A stretch of DNA of 64,000 nt from Mameliella sp. MMSF_3455 (GCF_030733205.1 NZ_JASHJL010000028.1:1-64000), one strand, 5' to 3'. Counted from the first letter of the stretch, positions 16,990 to 26,504 are shown. Notes: generated from the letters alone by a model not told the origin. Program-made: numbers and translations.

Positions 16990-17295
16990 TCAACAGCCCT
17001 TGTCCGCCTGGGCACGGGCCAGATCCCACCGGTTCATGTAGGCGGCGCCCGGCAAAGGGTCGTGCGGGGCGCTCATGACCTCATCGGCCTTTTGGGCGAA
17101 ACAGCCGCAATTCACGCCAGGCAGGTTGGCCCGACACCATGCGATGGGATCGGCAGGGGCCGAGGCGGCGCTACGGGGCGGCGGGCCGCTGCGCGGCAGG
17201 CCACCCTGGGTCAGGGGCGGCAATTGGTTTACCCCGGCGACCAGCAAGGCGACGGTCGCCAGAGCCATGGCAGCGGTGATCCATCTGATCGGCAT
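16990..17295 (-). CDS. hypothetical membrane-anchored protein with cysteine-rich C-terminus
   Basis: I do not recognise the family. From ATG 17295 the product is 101 residues. It has an uncleaved or signal-like hydrophobic segment (about residues 4-22), a proline-rich linker, then a short domain with WCRANLPGVNCGCF and a terminal Cys. The spacing of cysteines suggests a periplasmic disulphide-bonded or metal-binding segment. It converges on metR with only four bases between stops. A longer start at 17400 would add a low-complexity leader without a ribosome site, so the shorter form is preferred. Confidence 0.65.
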   Translation of the reverse strand: MPIRWITAAMALATVALLVAGVNQLPPLTQGGLPRSGPPPRSAASAPADPIAWCRANLPGVNCGCFAQKADEVMSAPHDPLPGAAYMNRWDLARAQADKGC

Positions 17296-17542
17296 CACGG
17301 GTTCCAAAGGGGGGGCTGGGGAAACGGGCAGAACGCCCGTGCCGGACCCCTCACCGGCCCCGTGAGGGTACTGTAAACCGCAGCGCTGGCGAAGCGCCAA
17401 GTGCCTAGAATTTTAGGACAAAGCCAAACGTAGCCGCATCCCGTGAAGATGTTGCTGACAGTCAAGCCATAGGTGTCCGGGCGTGGCCGCCCGGCCGGTT
17501 TGGTCTGGATCGGCAAGCCGGTTCACATGACCGGCCCACGGG
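17296..17542. other. intergenic region downstream of the cold-shock gene
   Basis: No gene seen. It holds two hairpins, CCGGGCG/CGCCCGG near 17478-17495 and GCCGGT/ACCGGC at 17517-17535. The second lies immediately after the cold-shock stop codon (minus strand) and may act as its terminator, although no long T run follows. Confidence 0.45.
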
Positions 17543-17749
17543 TCAGAGAATCTTGAGGTCCGAGGCCATCGTGCGGCCGTCGCGTCCCTCTCGCAGTTCG
17601 TAGCTGACCTTCTGGTTGTCGGCGAGCCCGGTCAAACCCGAGCGTTCGACGGCGGAGATATGGACAAAAACATCCTTTCCCCCTTCGTCCGGCGCGATAA
17701 ATCCATAGCCTTTCGTGGTGTTGAACCACTTCACGGTGCCGTTCGGCAT
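17543..17749 (-). CDS. cold-shock domain protein (CspA family)
   Basis: This is a single-stranded nucleic-acid-binding OB-fold protein, 68 residues. RNP-1 is seen as KGYGFI and RNP-2 as VFVHIS, with the aromatic residues typical of RNA chaperones (KWFN at 7-10). I chose ATG 17749 because it gives the canonical MPNGTVKWFN; a frame back to 17809 is probably leader. The 228 bases between it and the divergent ArsC-like gene leave room for a long structured 5' leader, as is usual for csp mRNAs. Confidence 0.93.
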   Translation of the reverse strand: MPNGTVKWFNTTKGYGFIAPDEGGKDVFVHISAVERSGLTGLADNQKVSYELREGRDGRTMASDLKIL

Positions 17750-17977
17750 AATCCCCGTGCTCCTATTCAAGTCCTTGCGTTCATCCCCGTGCAGATCGGA
17801 GAAGGTCACATTCGCCGTTCAGGGCCGCAGGACGCCGGGGCGCCAAGCATCCGGTGCACGAATATCACGCGGGTGACATTAGCGCAGAACGGCGAAATAC
17901 AAGAGTCCCACTCTCGCATTTCGACGAAATCTTGCCTATCTGACGATCCTGAACCGCAGACTGCCAAGGGATTGTGC

Positions 17978-18295
17978 ATGATCATCTACGGGTTGAAGAC
18001 CTGCGACACCTGCCGCAAGGCGCGCAAGGCGCTGCCGTCGGCCACTTTTGTCGATGTCCGCGAAGAGGGCTTGCCGGCCGAAATCCTGGACCGCGCGCTG
18101 GCGCAATTCGGGGACAAACTGGTCAATACGCGTTCGACCACCTGGCGGGACTTCGACGAGGACACGCGCGCGATGGACCCCGCCGCGTTGATCGCGGCCC
18201 ATCCCACGGTGATGAAACGCCCGCTCTTCGTCGAGGATCAGCGCATGGTCCTGGGCTGGGACAAGACGGCCCAGGCGGCCCTGGGCGTGGTATGA
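17978..18295 (+). CDS. ArsC/Spx family protein (arsenate reductase-like)
   Basis: This is a small thioredoxin-fold protein of the ArsC/Spx/MgsR family, 105 residues. It has a Cys9-x-x-Cys12 motif (KTCDTCRK) and the family features RSTTWRDFDEDT and MKRPLFVED. Annotated relatives include arsenate reductase-like proteins, but no arsenic operon is nearby, so a general thiol-redox or regulatory role is equally likely. The start is ATG 17978; the long upstream frame passes through the cold-shock gene and its promoter region and is not coding. It is followed 19 bases later by a small membrane protein on the same strand. Confidence 0.85.
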   Translation: MIIYGLKTCDTCRKARKALPSATFVDVREEGLPAEILDRALAQFGDKLVNTRSTTWRDFDEDTRAMDPAALIAAHPTVMKRPLFVEDQRMVLGWDKTAQAALGVV

Positions 18296-18314
18296 CAGGG
18301 CAGGAGGCAGAAAC

Positions 18315-18683
18315 ATGCGCAACGCGGCACTGACACTGGGCATCATCGCCGGCGTCATCGGCATGATCGTGGGGTTCTTCGGTTTCGGCTACACGGAACT
18401 GGTCAAGAACGTGGGCGAGGTCGAAGAGATGTTCGGTATGTTCGACGACCCACAGACGGTGCGCATCGTGTCGATCCTGGCCCCCTTGCTGGCCATTGCC
18501 GGCGGTGCAATGGCCAAGGCGCGCGCGCTGTGGGGTGGGGTCCTGCTGCTGCTTTCGGCGGCGGCGATGTTCCATGCCTTCGGCTTCAACGTCTTCACCA
18601 TGTTCCCCATCGCCTTTGCGGGCCTGGGCGGTGTGCTGGCGCTGGCCGCGGGCAAGCCCGACGAGCCCAAGGCGCATTTCTGA
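18315..18683 (+). CDS. small membrane protein, DUF4064-like four-helix type
   Basis: The 122-residue product has four predicted hydrophobic segments (about residues 5-27, 52-70, 74-92 and 96-114). A short acidic loop lies between the first two, and a charged tail closes the protein. The pattern resembles small DUF4064-type membrane proteins, but the family is not certain. It shares the strand and close spacing with the ArsC-like gene and converges on the DoxX gene of the bufferin operon, leaving only four bases between stop codons. Function unknown. Confidence 0.75.
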   Translation: MRNAALTLGIIAGVIGMIVGFFGFGYTELVKNVGEVEEMFGMFDDPQTVRIVSILAPLLAIAGGAMAKARALWGGVLLLLSAAAMFHAFGFNVFTMFPIAFAGLGGVLALAAGKPDEPKAHF

Positions 18684-18687
18684 TCCG

Positions 18688-19254
18688 TTAGGCCGAGACC
18701 TGGCGCGCGGCGGGCGCCAGGCCGAACAGCCGGTCCAGCGACAGGACGCCCGCGCCCCGGATCACCATCACCAGCAGCAGCAGGGCCCAGAGCATCCGCT
18801 CGTCGATCAGGCCATAGCGCGTATCGAACAGCGCGCCCAGCGTGCCGCCATGTCCGGTCACGTCGACCCAGGTCTGCACGGCGACAAAGCCGATCATCCC
18901 CAGCGCCGCCAGCCGCGTGAACAGTCCCAAAACGATCAGCAGGGGCAAGAGCCATTCCGCGTAAGTGCCGGCAAAGGCGATGAGGTCATAGTGAAATCCC
19001 ATGTTGGCGGTATTGTAGCCCGCCGCCTCGAACGCCTTGGGAAACATCTGCGCGTAGGTGCCCGATTCCAGCGTGAAGAAGTCAAAGATCCCCTCTTCGC
19101 CCTTGCGATCCCAGACCTTGGTCCCGGCGGAGTTCCAGTAGTACCGCAAGAGCGTCGCCGCAAAGGCAAGCCGGGCCAGCAGGGGGATCATCTGGTCGCC
19201 CAGCCGTTCGACAGGGGCAAAGATCGCATTGTGCAGGGAGATGAGACGGTCCAT
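18688..19254 (-). CDS. DoxX family membrane protein of the bufferin-type operon
   Basis: This is a DoxX-like integral membrane protein of 188 residues with four hydrophobic segments (about 25-45, 85-110, 115-135 and 150-170). It is the last gene of a four-gene minus-strand operon: precursor, MNIO, DUF2063, DoxX. In Caulobacter a DoxX protein occupies the same place in the copper-responsive bufferin operon. DoxX proteins have been linked to quinone or thiol redox chemistry. ATG 19254 (MDRLISLHN) lies seven bases after the DUF2063 stop. The exact role in bufferin biology is not established. Confidence 0.85.
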   Translation of the reverse strand: MDRLISLHNAIFAPVERLGDQMIPLLARLAFAATLLRYYWNSAGTKVWDRKGEEGIFDFFTLESGTYAQMFPKAFEAAGYNTANMGFHYDLIAFAGTYAEWLLPLLIVLGLFTRLAALGMIGFVAVQTWVDVTGHGGTLGALFDTRYGLIDERMLWALLLLVMVIRGAGVLSLDRLFGLAPAARQVSA

Positions 19255-19261
19255 CGGGTCC

Positions 19262-20008
19262 TCAATCGGTGAGCAGGTCTGAAAATGCGCTTTGCTGCAA
19301 CAGCAGCGAAAGCGTGGCGGAAAGGTCGAAATCGGCACCGGCGGCCTCGACGGCCGCGCCAAATGTCTCGCCTCTGATCAGGGCGGCAAGAAAGCCGGCG
19401 CCGCCCTGCGGCAGGAGATGGGGCACGGGATCGAAGTCCGGTCGGGTTATGACAACCGCCTCGGCGCGGGCCGGGGGCTTGGGCTGGCCCGGTTCCATTG
19501 AGAAGCGATAGATCGACAGCACCGGCCAGGGCGACCGCAGAAGCCGCAGGGCCGGCGAGGGAACCAGGCGCGCCCGCATGAGTGCAGCCTCATCCAACTC
19601 CGCCAATCGCGCGGCATCCAGCCCCGGCGCATCGGCTGCATGATAGCTCTGGCGCAGCGCCAGTTCCATCCGCGCCACGTCGCCCAGGTAGCCGATCCCG
19701 CGCAGCGCCTCTATCTGCTCCAGGAACTCGGGGAAGCCGGCACCGTATTGCATCATCAAGGGGCTGGCGGGCGGATGGGCGCGCAGGAACATCCCCGCCG
19801 CGCGGGCGAAATTCTCGGGCCCGATCAGTTTCGCCACCGCGGGAAAGCCCGTTTCTAGCGCCTCGCGCAGGGCCACGGCCACGTTGTTGCGGTAGACGTC
19901 GTAGCGCCGCCCGGCCGGTCGCCCCTCGCCATCGGTCAGGCCTTCGGGAACAGGCGCATCCGCGCGCAGCAGTGCATTGCGGAAGCTGGTCTCGGCAAGG
20001 CTGGTCAT
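19262..20008 (-). CDS. bufC: DUF2063 (HvfC/BufC-type) partner of the MNIO enzyme
   Basis: This 248-residue protein carries the DUF2063 'putative DNA-binding' domain at the N-terminus (about 5-95; YDVYRNNVAVALREAL and GFPAVAKLIGPENF). Its second half is an alpha/beta domain. Despite the old domain name, such proteins are the RiPP-recognition partners of DUF692/MNIO enzymes: they bind the precursor peptide and form a complex with the enzyme. It lies between bufB (99 bases upstream) and the DoxX gene. Its presence supports the reading of this operon as a peptide-modification system. Confidence 0.9.
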   Translation of the reverse strand: MTSLAETSFRNALLRADAPVPEGLTDGEGRPAGRRYDVYRNNVAVALREALETGFPAVAKLIGPENFARAAGMFLRAHPPASPLMMQYGAGFPEFLEQIEALRGIGYLGDVARMELALRQSYHAADAPGLDAARLAELDEAALMRARLVPSPALRLLRSPWPVLSIYRFSMEPGQPKPPARAEAVVITRPDFDPVPHLLPQGGAGFLAALIRGETFGAAVEAAGADFDLSATLSLLLQQSAFSDLLTD

Positions 20009-20107
20009 GTCGCGCTCCCTTGTGATTCTTCCTGATCCAGCCCCCGGGGGTGAAACCGCGGGCCCGTGGTCTTGCCGAACGCATGCCTTCGTGGCGAGGT
20101 CCCGACC

Positions 20108-20956
20108 TCAGGCGGCCACGCGCGTCAGCGCCCGCGCCGCCCTTTCCGCTTCTGCGGCCAGAACGGGCCAGTCCGGCACGTCATTGTCCCATTCGATCAG
20201 CAAGGGCAGCGGCCCGGCGCGATCCAGCACCATGTCCAGCAAGGCCCAGACCGGTTCGGCCACTTCGCGCCCGTGGCTGTCGATTAGCAGCGGGGCGCCG
20301 AAATCGTCGTGATCCTCGTCGTGGCCCGCCAAGTGGATTTCGCCCACCGCAGCCATCGGAAAACCCGCGATGTAGTCCTGCGGGCTGTAGCCCAGGTTGG
20401 TGGCCGAGACGAATACGTTGTTCACGTCCAGCAGCAGACCGCAGCCGGTACGGCGAGCGATCTCCTGCAGGAAACCCGTCTCGTCCAGCTTGCTTTCGGC
20501 GAAGGCGAGGTAGCTGGAGGGGTTTTCCAGCAGCATCCGCCGCCCCAGCGCCTCCTGCACCTCGTCGATATGGTCGCAGACGCGGGCGAGCGTGTCAGGG
20601 GTATAGGGCAGCGGCAGCAGGTCGTTCAAAAAGGCGCTGTCATGGGTGGACCATGCCAGGTGTTCGGAAAAGCTCGCCGGGTTCAGCCAGCCGACGAGAT
20701 GTTTCAGCCGGGCAAGGTGATCCGGGTCCAGCCGGTCCGGCCCGCCAATCGACAATCCAACCCCGTGGACCGAGATCGGGAAACGCTCGGACAGGGCGCG
20801 CAACTGTGCCAGCGGCCTGCCACCGTCACCCATGTAGTTCTCGGCGTGAACCTCGAGCCAGCCCACGGGTGCTGGATCGTCCCGGATGGCGGAATAGTGC
20901 TGCGGTTTGTAGCCGACGCCGGGCATGGGGGGGAGGGAGCTGGTTGTGTCGAACAT
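20108..20956 (-). CDS. bufB: MNIO family (DUF692) multinuclear iron enzyme
   Basis: This TIM-barrel non-haem iron oxidative enzyme of the DUF692 family modifies cysteines of a precursor peptide; in bufferins it forms copper-binding thiooxazoles. The 282-residue product has the family's metal-ligand motifs in order: [56 protein letters not shown] and LIEWDND. The early segment VHAENYMG follows GWLEVH. It lies immediately downstream of the candidate precursor gene and upstream of the DUF2063 partner. Assignment to the MNIO family is firm; bufferin-type chemistry is inferred from the neighbours. Confidence 0.95.
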   Translation of the reverse strand: MFDTTSSLPPMPGVGYKPQHYSAIRDDPAPVGWLEVHAENYMGDGGRPLAQLRALSERFPISVHGVGLSIGGPDRLDPDHLARLKHLVGWLNPASFSEHLAWSTHDSAFLNDLLPLPYTPDTLARVCDHIDEVQEALGRRMLLENPSSYLAFAESKLDETGFLQEIARRTGCGLLLDVNNVFVSATNLGYSPQDYIAGFPMAAVGEIHLAGHDEDHDDFGAPLLIDSHGREVAEPVWALLDMVLDRAGPLPLLIEWDNDVPDWPVLAAEAERAARALTRVAA

Positions 20957-21021
20957 TGCTTGGTCCTCGGGTCGAAAGAGGGACCGCGGGACGCGCCAGG
21001 GCGCCCCCCGCAGTCTGCCGT

Positions 21022-21330
21022 TTACGAGTCCATCGGCAGGTCGCGCTCCAGTGCGTCGAGCGAACCCATGCGCGGCGTGCCATCGGCCATCGCGGGCAGT
21101 TCGATCTCGGTGCAGGTGCCTTCGTCAACCAGCGTCCAGGCGTTGCCCTGGTAGTCGACGGTCGAGGTGCCGGCACAGGTGGTGCCGGGGCCGGCGGCGC
21201 AGTCGTTTTCGCCGGCGAGGCTGACGCCATAGCACTTTTCCTTTGCCATTTCGTCGGCATGTGCGCCGGTTGCGGCGATGGCGGCGGCAACAGCGCCGAC
21301 GAGGGCGGCGGATTTCAGAGTGTTGGACAT
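21022..21330 (-). CDS. bufA: bufferin-type precursor (DUF2282 family, four cysteines)
   Basis: The 102-residue product has a Sec signal peptide (cleavage expected after Ala-His-Ala at 23-25) and a mature region with four cysteines at 33, 44, 52 and 73. The motif [15 protein letters not shown], the GTTCAGTS segment and [11 protein letters not shown] match DUF2282 proteins, which include the Caulobacter bufferin-1 precursor. Such peptides are modified by the MNIO enzyme, exported and bind copper in the periplasm. It is the first gene of the operon. The C-terminal tail after residue 77 (acidic, cysteine-free) may be the recognition or spacer region. Confidence 0.92.
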   Translation of the reverse strand: MSNTLKSAALVGAVAAAIAATGAHADEMAKEKCYGVSLAGENDCAAGPGTTCAGTSTVDYQGNAWTLVDEGTCTEIELPAMADGTPRMGSLDALERDLPMDS

Positions 21331-21849
21331 GTGGGTTCCTCCGAGGTTTGGACGTTGCGAAACTTGGCCGCGGGCCGACTTGCCCGTCGGTGACTGCAGG
21401 GTGCCGCGCTGGAGGGTTTGTCGCGATACACGGGGTCGTGCATCACGCGGCCGTCAACCCGCGTGTCATGCCTGAGAGGTCAGAGAGGGGATTCCAGCCG
21501 GTGAAAGGCGAAATTTGTAACTATGACTGCCCGTCTGTCCATGCTGCATAGCAGAATGTTACAAAACGCATGGCCCGTCCGCGCGGGCCGGCCGGTTAGT
21601 TCACGGTGTTCGTCAGGGCTGTAACGAGTCAAGTCCGGGTTTCCGTCGCTTGCAGCCCAGAAAAAAGGGGGGCTCACGGCAAAAGCCAGCTCGGTCGGGC
21701 CACGGACAAGCGGCTCCTGTTGGTGCCGACATAAATGACCCGGGGCACGATCTGCTTGCCTCGAGTGGTCAGCCCTGTTCTCTAGGAGCGGCAGAAGAAG
21801 CGACCGGAAAACATGTGCACCGTCTTGGGAAGATGTCCGGGCCATCCGC
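21331..21849. other. long intergenic region upstream of the bufferin operon
   Basis: No convincing gene. Reading frames here lack ribosome sites and family resemblance. The region probably holds the divergent promoters of bufA (minus) and the dioxygenase gene (plus). It contains the inverted repeat TTTGTAAC (21514-21521) / GTTACAAA (21558-21565), which could be a regulator site. No clear sigma-70 or ECF promoter pair was identified. Confidence 0.5.
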
Positions 21850-21865
21850 ATGCGAAGGCCCATGA

Positions 21866-21914
21866 GTGGTGGCCGCCCCCGCGGCGCGGCTGAGCCGCCG
21901 CGCCTGACCACCAC
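21866..21914 (+). promoter_or_regulatory. nested stem-loop in the leader of the dioxygenase gene
   Basis: GTGGTGG (21866-21872) pairs with CCACCAC (21908-21914). Inside, GCGGCT-G-AGCCGC (21886-21898) forms a second hairpin. It ends 20 bases before ATG 21934 and is not followed by a T run, so a leader structure is more likely than a terminator. Confidence 0.5.
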
Positions 21915-21933
21915 AAACTTACCGGAGACACAC

Positions 21934-23049
21934 ATGCAACCGACCCTCACCACCGGGGCCGAGAGCCTCGAGATTCGCTGGCCCGACGGAACCGTGGGCG
22001 ATCTTCCCTATATCTGGCTACGCGACACGGACCCCTCGGGGTTTCACCCGCAAACCGGCGAACGCGCCTTCGAACTCACAAGCGTTCCGCTCGACCTTGT
22101 CCCCAGCCAGGTGGAAATGAAACCTGATGCGCTTATCGTGACCTGGAAAGAGGGCGACAGGCCAAGCCGCTTCGACCTCGACTGGATCAAGGCGCATCGT
22201 CCGGGTCAGCCACGCCACGATCCTGCCGACCTGACGCCCGTCGCGTGGCGCGCGGAACTGGGCGGTGACGGTGTGCCACGCCACGATGCTGCGGGCATCC
22301 TGACCTCGGAGGCGGGTCTTGCCGAATGGCTGGCCGACACCAAGCGTTACGGGCTTTCGATCGTGACAGGACTGGCGGACAGCACCGACGCCGGCATGCA
22401 GGTTGCCCGCCGGGTCGGCTTCTTGCGCGAAACGAACTTTGGATTGACCTTCGAAGTCGTCTCCAAGCCCGATCCGAACAATCTCGCCTATACCTCTGAC
22501 GCGCTGCCGCTGCATACGGACCTGACCAACCAGGAATTGCCGCCGGGGTATCAATTCCTGCACTGTCTCGCCAACGAGGCAGAGGGCGGCGGCTCGACCT
22601 TTTGCGACGGCGTCGCCGTGGCCGAGGATTTGAGCGCGCGTGACCCGGAAGCCTTCGAGGTCCTGTCGACCGTCACCGTTCCCTTCCGTTTTCATGACGC
22701 CAACACCGATATCCGCTCTCGCAAGACGGTCATCACGCTGAACACGCGCGGGGAGGTGTCCGAGATCTGTTTCAATGCCCACCTGGCAGACATACTCGAT
22801 CTCGAACCGGCGCAGATGACGTCCTTTTACCGTGCTTACCGATTGTTCATGGAATTGTCGCGCTCCGCGGACTACGGCATTGCGCTGAAGCTTTCGGGGG
22901 GCGAGATGGTTGTCTTCGACAACCGCCGCGTCCTGCACGGTCGCCAGGCGTTCGACCCCTCGACCGGTTTTCGCCATCTGCACGGTTGCTATGTCGACCG
23001 GGGGGAATGGGACAGCCGGATCCGGGTGCTTGATCGGTCTCGGGGCTGA
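21934..23049 (+). CDS. gamma-butyrobetaine hydroxylase-like 2-oxoglutarate/Fe(II) dioxygenase
   Basis: This dioxygenase of the TauD/TfdA superfamily has the two-domain layout of gamma-butyrobetaine and trimethyllysine hydroxylases. An N-terminal DUF971-like domain (about 1-95; LEIRWPDGTVGDLPYIWLRD) precedes the catalytic double-stranded beta-helix. Iron ligands are His194 and Asp196 (LHTDLTN) and His335 (VLHGRQAF), with Arg347 as the likely 2-oxoglutarate anchor. The start is ATG 21934 after ACCGGAGAC; the product is 371 residues. No carnitine catabolism genes are adjacent, so the substrate is an inference. It ends before a bidirectional terminator shared with thrS. Confidence 0.92.
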   Translation: MQPTLTTGAESLEIRWPDGTVGDLPYIWLRDTDPSGFHPQTGERAFELTSVPLDLVPSQVEMKPDALIVTWKEGDRPSRFDLDWIKAHRPGQPRHDPADLTPVAWRAELGGDGVPRHDAAGILTSEAGLAEWLADTKRYGLSIVTGLADSTDAGMQVARRVGFLRETNFGLTFEVVSKPDPNNLAYTSDALPLHTDLTNQELPPGYQFLHCLANEAEGGGSTFCDGVAVAEDLSARDPEAFEVLSTVTVPFRFHDANTDIRSRKTVITLNTRGEVSEICFNAHLADILDLEPAQMTSFYRAYRLFMELSRSADYGIALKLSGGEMVVFDNRRVLHGRQAFDPSTGFRHLHGCYVDRGEWDSRIRVLDRSRG

Positions 23050-23146
23050 CCGTTCAGGGACCGGAAAACCGGGGCAGGCGCGTCGCAGGACGGCGGCGCG
23101 CCTGCCTGCCAAGATGCACGCGTCAGAACACGTCCCCGGAAGAAGG

Positions 23147-23179
23147 AAAGGCAGCCGCCAGGGGCTGGCGACTGCCTTT
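23147..23179. terminator. bidirectional terminator between the dioxygenase gene and thrS
   Basis: AAAGGCAG (23147-23154) and CTGCCTTT (23172-23179) with an inner GCCGCC/GGCG pairing form a hairpin between two convergent genes. Both flanks carry short A/T runs. Confidence 0.75.
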
Positions 23180-23200
23180 GGTGTCTCGTCGTGGCAGCTA

Positions 23201-25150
23201 TCAGTCGCGCAGGTCCGGCGGGGTTGCGTCGCGGCCCAATTCTGCCGTGATCTCGTCCAGAGAGGCGACCTGCGTCTGCTTTTCGCCCAGACGGCGCACG
23301 GTGACGGTGCGTTCCTCGACTTCGCGGTGACCCACGGCCAGGATGACCGGGACCTTGCCGACCGAATGCTCGCGGACCTTGTAGTTGATCTTTTCGTTGC
23401 GCACGTCGGCCTCGGCCCGAACACCGGCCTTGGTCAGCGTCTCGACCACATGGGCGACGTATTCATCCGCCTCGGATGTGATCGAGGCCACGACAACCTG
23501 GCGCGGCGCCAGCCAGAAGGGCAGCTTGCCGGCGTGTTCCTCGATCAGGATGCCGATGAAGCGCTCGAAAGAACCCAGCGTCGCCCGGTGTAGCATCACG
23601 GGGCGATGCTTGTTGCCATCGGCGCCGATGTAATGCGCGTCCAGACGTTCGGGCAGGACAAAGTCCACCTGGAAAGTGCCGCACTGCCAGTCACGGCCGA
23701 TCGCGTCGGTCAGCACGAATTCCAGCTTGGGCCCGTAAAAGGCGCCTTCGCCCGGGTTCAGCTCGATGTCGTTCGTCACCTTGCGCGTCGCGGTCAGCAG
23801 CGCTTCTTCGGCCTTGTCCCAGATCTCGTCCGATCCGGCGCGGGTTTCGGGCCGGTCCGAGAACTTGATCTTGTACGAGGGGAAGCCGAGGTCTCGGTAG
23901 ATCCCGGCCAGGAACCCGATGAAACGCTCGGTCTCTTCGGCGATCTGGTCCTCGGTGGCAAAGATATGCGCGTCATCCTGCGTAAAGCCGCGCACCCGCA
24001 TGATCCCGTGCAGTGCACCCGAGGGTTCGTAGCGTGCACAAGAGCCGAATTCCGCCATCCGCAGCGGTAGGTCGCGGTAGGATTTCAGCCCCTGCTTGAA
24101 GATCTCCACATGGCAGGGGCAGTTCATCGGCTTCAGCGCGTTGATCGCCTTTTCACGGGCATGTTCCTCGTCCACTTCGACGATGAACATGTTTTCCTGG
24201 TACTTTTCCCAGTGCCCCGAGCGTTCCCACAGCTTGCGGTCAACGACCTGCGGGGTGTTCACCTCGACATAGCCGCCGCGCGTCTGCTGGCGGCGCATGT
24301 AGTCCTGCAACGTGGTGTAGATCTTCCAGCCGTTCGGGTGCCAGAAGATCTGGCCCGGCGCCTCTTCCTGCATGTGGAACAGGTCCATTTCACGGCCCAG
24401 CTTGCGGTGGTCGCGCTTGGCGGCCTCTTCCAGCATGTGCAGGTGTTTTTTCAGGTCATCGCGGTTCTTGAAGGCGACGCCGTAGATGCGCTGCAGCATG
24501 GCGCGATCGCTGTCGCCGCGCCAGTAGGCCCCCGCGACACTCATCAACTTGAAGGCATCGCCCGGAACCTGGCCGGTGTGCTGCAGGTGCGGGCCGCGGC
24601 AGAGATCCTGCCAGTGGCCGTGCCAGTACATGCGGATCGGATCATTGCCGGGGATGGCCTCGATCAGCTCGACCTTGTAGGGCTCGTTGTTGGCCTCGTA
24701 GTACTTCACCGCACGCTCGCGCTCCCAGACCTCGGTGGTCACGGGGTCGCGGCGGTTGATGATCTCTTTCATCTTTTTCTCGATCGCGCCGAGGTCTTCG
24801 GGCGTGAAGGGCTCTTCCCGGTCGAAGTCATAGTACCAGCCGTTCTCGATCACCGGGCCGATGGTGACCTTCACGTCGGGCCAGATCTCTTGCACGGCGC
24901 GGGCCATGATATGCGCGAGGTCGTGCCGGATCAGTTCCAGCGCGGGCGCGTCATCGGCCATCGTGTTGATGGCGATGCGGGCGTCTTCCTCGATGGGCCA
25001 TTGCAGGTCCCAGTGGGCGTCGCCCACGGTGGCGGAGATCGCTTTCTTGCCAAGCGATTTGGAAATGCTCGCGGCCACTTCGGCAGGGGTCACGCCCTTG
25101 TCGAAGTCGCGTTTCGAGCCATCTGGAAATGTCAGGGAAATCTGGCTCAT
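23201..25150 (-). CDS. thrS: threonine--tRNA ligase
   Basis: ThrS charges tRNA-Thr and edits mischarged Ser-tRNA. The 649-residue product has the full class II layout: an N-terminal TGS domain (1-60), the editing domain (about 70-225, with HxxxH-like HDLAHIMA), the catalytic core with motif 2 ([21 protein letters not shown]) and the zinc-site Cys in [10 protein letters not shown], and a C-terminal anticodon-binding domain (from about 540). I chose ATG 25150 ([12 protein letters not shown]); the upstream frame extension lies in the shared promoter region with the divergent MFS gene. Confidence 0.97.
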   Translation of the reverse strand: MSQISLTFPDGSKRDFDKGVTPAEVAASISKSLGKKAISATVGDAHWDLQWPIEEDARIAINTMADDAPALELIRHDLAHIMARAVQEIWPDVKVTIGPVIENGWYYDFDREEPFTPEDLGAIEKKMKEIINRRDPVTTEVWERERAVKYYEANNEPYKVELIEAIPGNDPIRMYWHGHWQDLCRGPHLQHTGQVPGDAFKLMSVAGAYWRGDSDRAMLQRIYGVAFKNRDDLKKHLHMLEEAAKRDHRKLGREMDLFHMQEEAPGQIFWHPNGWKIYTTLQDYMRRQQTRGGYVEVNTPQVVDRKLWERSGHWEKYQENMFIVEVDEEHAREKAINALKPMNCPCHVEIFKQGLKSYRDLPLRMAEFGSCARYEPSGALHGIMRVRGFTQDDAHIFATEDQIAEETERFIGFLAGIYRDLGFPSYKIKFSDRPETRAGSDEIWDKAEEALLTATRKVTNDIELNPGEGAFYGPKLEFVLTDAIGRDWQCGTFQVDFVLPERLDAHYIGADGNKHRPVMLHRATLGSFERFIGILIEEHAGKLPFWLAPRQVVVASITSEADEYVAHVVETLTKAGVRAEADVRNEKINYKVREHSVGKVPVILAVGHREVEERTVTVRRLGEKQTQVASLDEITAELGRDATPPDLRD

Positions 25151-25262
25151 CGGCCTAGTCTCCTCGTCGGTTTGGCGCCCACGGAACGCCCGGTTGCGGG
25201 TATGCGTTGTGCCAAGCGCAATGGCCCCCGGGGTCGGTGAAGTCAAGCGGGAAGAGGGCGGG

Positions 25263-26504
25263 ATGAGCGAAAGCACGACAGAAGTCTACGAAGGATTGAC
25301 CGGCGCAGAGGAGGTCAAGGCGCACGAGGCCCGCAACGGGCTGCGCCATGCCACCAGCCTGACAATGACCAAGATCGCCGACGGGCTGATCGACCCAAAG
25401 CTGGTGCTCAGCTGGCTGGGCGGAGCCTTGGGTGTGCCCGCCGGTATCGTCGGGCTGTTCGTGCCGATCCGCGAGGCGGGCGCGCTCTTGCCGCAGATCG
25501 TGCTGGCGGGGCGGGTGCAGGCGATGCGGTACCGCAAATGGGCCTGGGTCGCCGGATCGGCGGGGCAGGGGATCTGTGCCGCACTGATCGTACTGGCGGC
25601 CCTGACCTTGTCGGGGTGGGCCGCCGGTGTTGCGATTGCCCTTGCGCTGGCTGGTCTCGCCGTCAGCCGGTCGCTCTGTTCCGTCAGCTTCAAGGACATA
25701 TTGGGCAAGACGGTCGCCAAGACCCGGCGCGGCGCGGTGACGGGCATCGCCGGGTCGGTCTCGGCGCTGGCGGTGCTTGGCTTCGCGCTGATCCTGATGG
25801 TGGGGCCGGGGCAGGCGCTCTGGCCGGTGATGGTGGCGATCGGGCTGGCCTCGATGCTCTGGCTGCAGGGCGCGATCCTGTTCTCGACGCTGGAGGAAGG
25901 GGCCTCGGAACCTGAAAAAGGCGCGGGCCTCGACCTGTCGCCCCTGCGCGAGGACGCGCGACTGCGCAGGTTCGTGGCCGCCCGTGGCGCGCTGACCGTG
26001 ACCGCGCTGGCGCCGCCCTATTTCGTCCTTCTGGGCGGCGGGCAAAGTGCCCTGCAGGCGTTGGGGGCGTTGGTCCTTGCCTCGTCGGCGGCCTCTTTCT
26101 TGTCGTCCTATGTCTGGGGGCGTCTGGCGGACCGGTCGTCCCGTCTGGTGCTGGCGGCCTCGGGCGTGCTGGCGGCGTTGTTCATGGCGCTTGCGGTGTT
26201 GGCGGACCTGGCAGGCTGGGCGGGCGCGCCCTGGGTCATTCCCACGGTGCTGTTCGGACTGATGCTGGCCTACCACGGGGTGCGACAAGGGCGGTCCGTC
26301 TACCTGGTCGACTTTGCGCCAGGGGACAAACGCTCGACCTATGCCGCGCTGGCCAATACCTCCATCGGCCTGCTGCTGCTTGCGGTGGGTGCCCTCGGCG
26401 GGGCGCTGGCCGCGCTTGGGCCGCAGGTGGCGCTGGCCGGGTTCGCGGTGCTCAGCCTGCTGGGGGCCGCGCTGTCGTTGGGCCTGGGCGAGGTCGAGCG
26501 ATAG
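25263..26504 (+). CDS. MFS family transporter
   Basis: This major facilitator superfamily protein has 413 residues and about 12 hydrophobic segments. A soluble N-terminal stretch (1-45) comes before the first membrane helix, and the middle loop (about 210-240) is charged. A RYRKW cytosolic turn follows the second helix. The start at ATG 25263 follows GGAAGAGGGCGGG; a longer frame runs back through thrS and is not used. It lies divergent from thrS and is followed after 58 bases by a Tag-like glycosylase gene. The transported substrate cannot be predicted. Confidence 0.87.
   Translation: MSESTTEVYEGLTGAEEVKAHEARNGLRHATSLTMTKIADGLIDPKLVLSWLGGALGVPAGIVGLFVPIREAGALLPQIVLAGRVQAMRYRKWAWVAGSAGQGICAALIVLAALTLSGWAAGVAIALALAGLAVSRSLCSVSFKDILGKTVAKTRRGAVTGIAGSVSALAVLGFALILMVGPGQALWPVMVAIGLASMLWLQGAILFSTLEEGASEPEKGAGLDLSPLREDARLRRFVAARGALTVTALAPPYFVLLGGGQSALQALGALVLASSAASFLSSYVWGRLADRSSRLVLAASGVLAALFMALAVLADLAGWAGAPWVIPTVLFGLMLAYHGVRQGRSVYLVDFAPGDKRSTYAALANTSIGLLLLAVGALGGALAALGPQVALAGFAVLSLLGAALSLGLGEVER

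Noticed and set aside
21480-21953. 157-residue frame on the minus strand in the bufferin upstream region
   Set aside because: It lacks a ribosome site, ends inside the dioxygenase start region and shows no family sequence.
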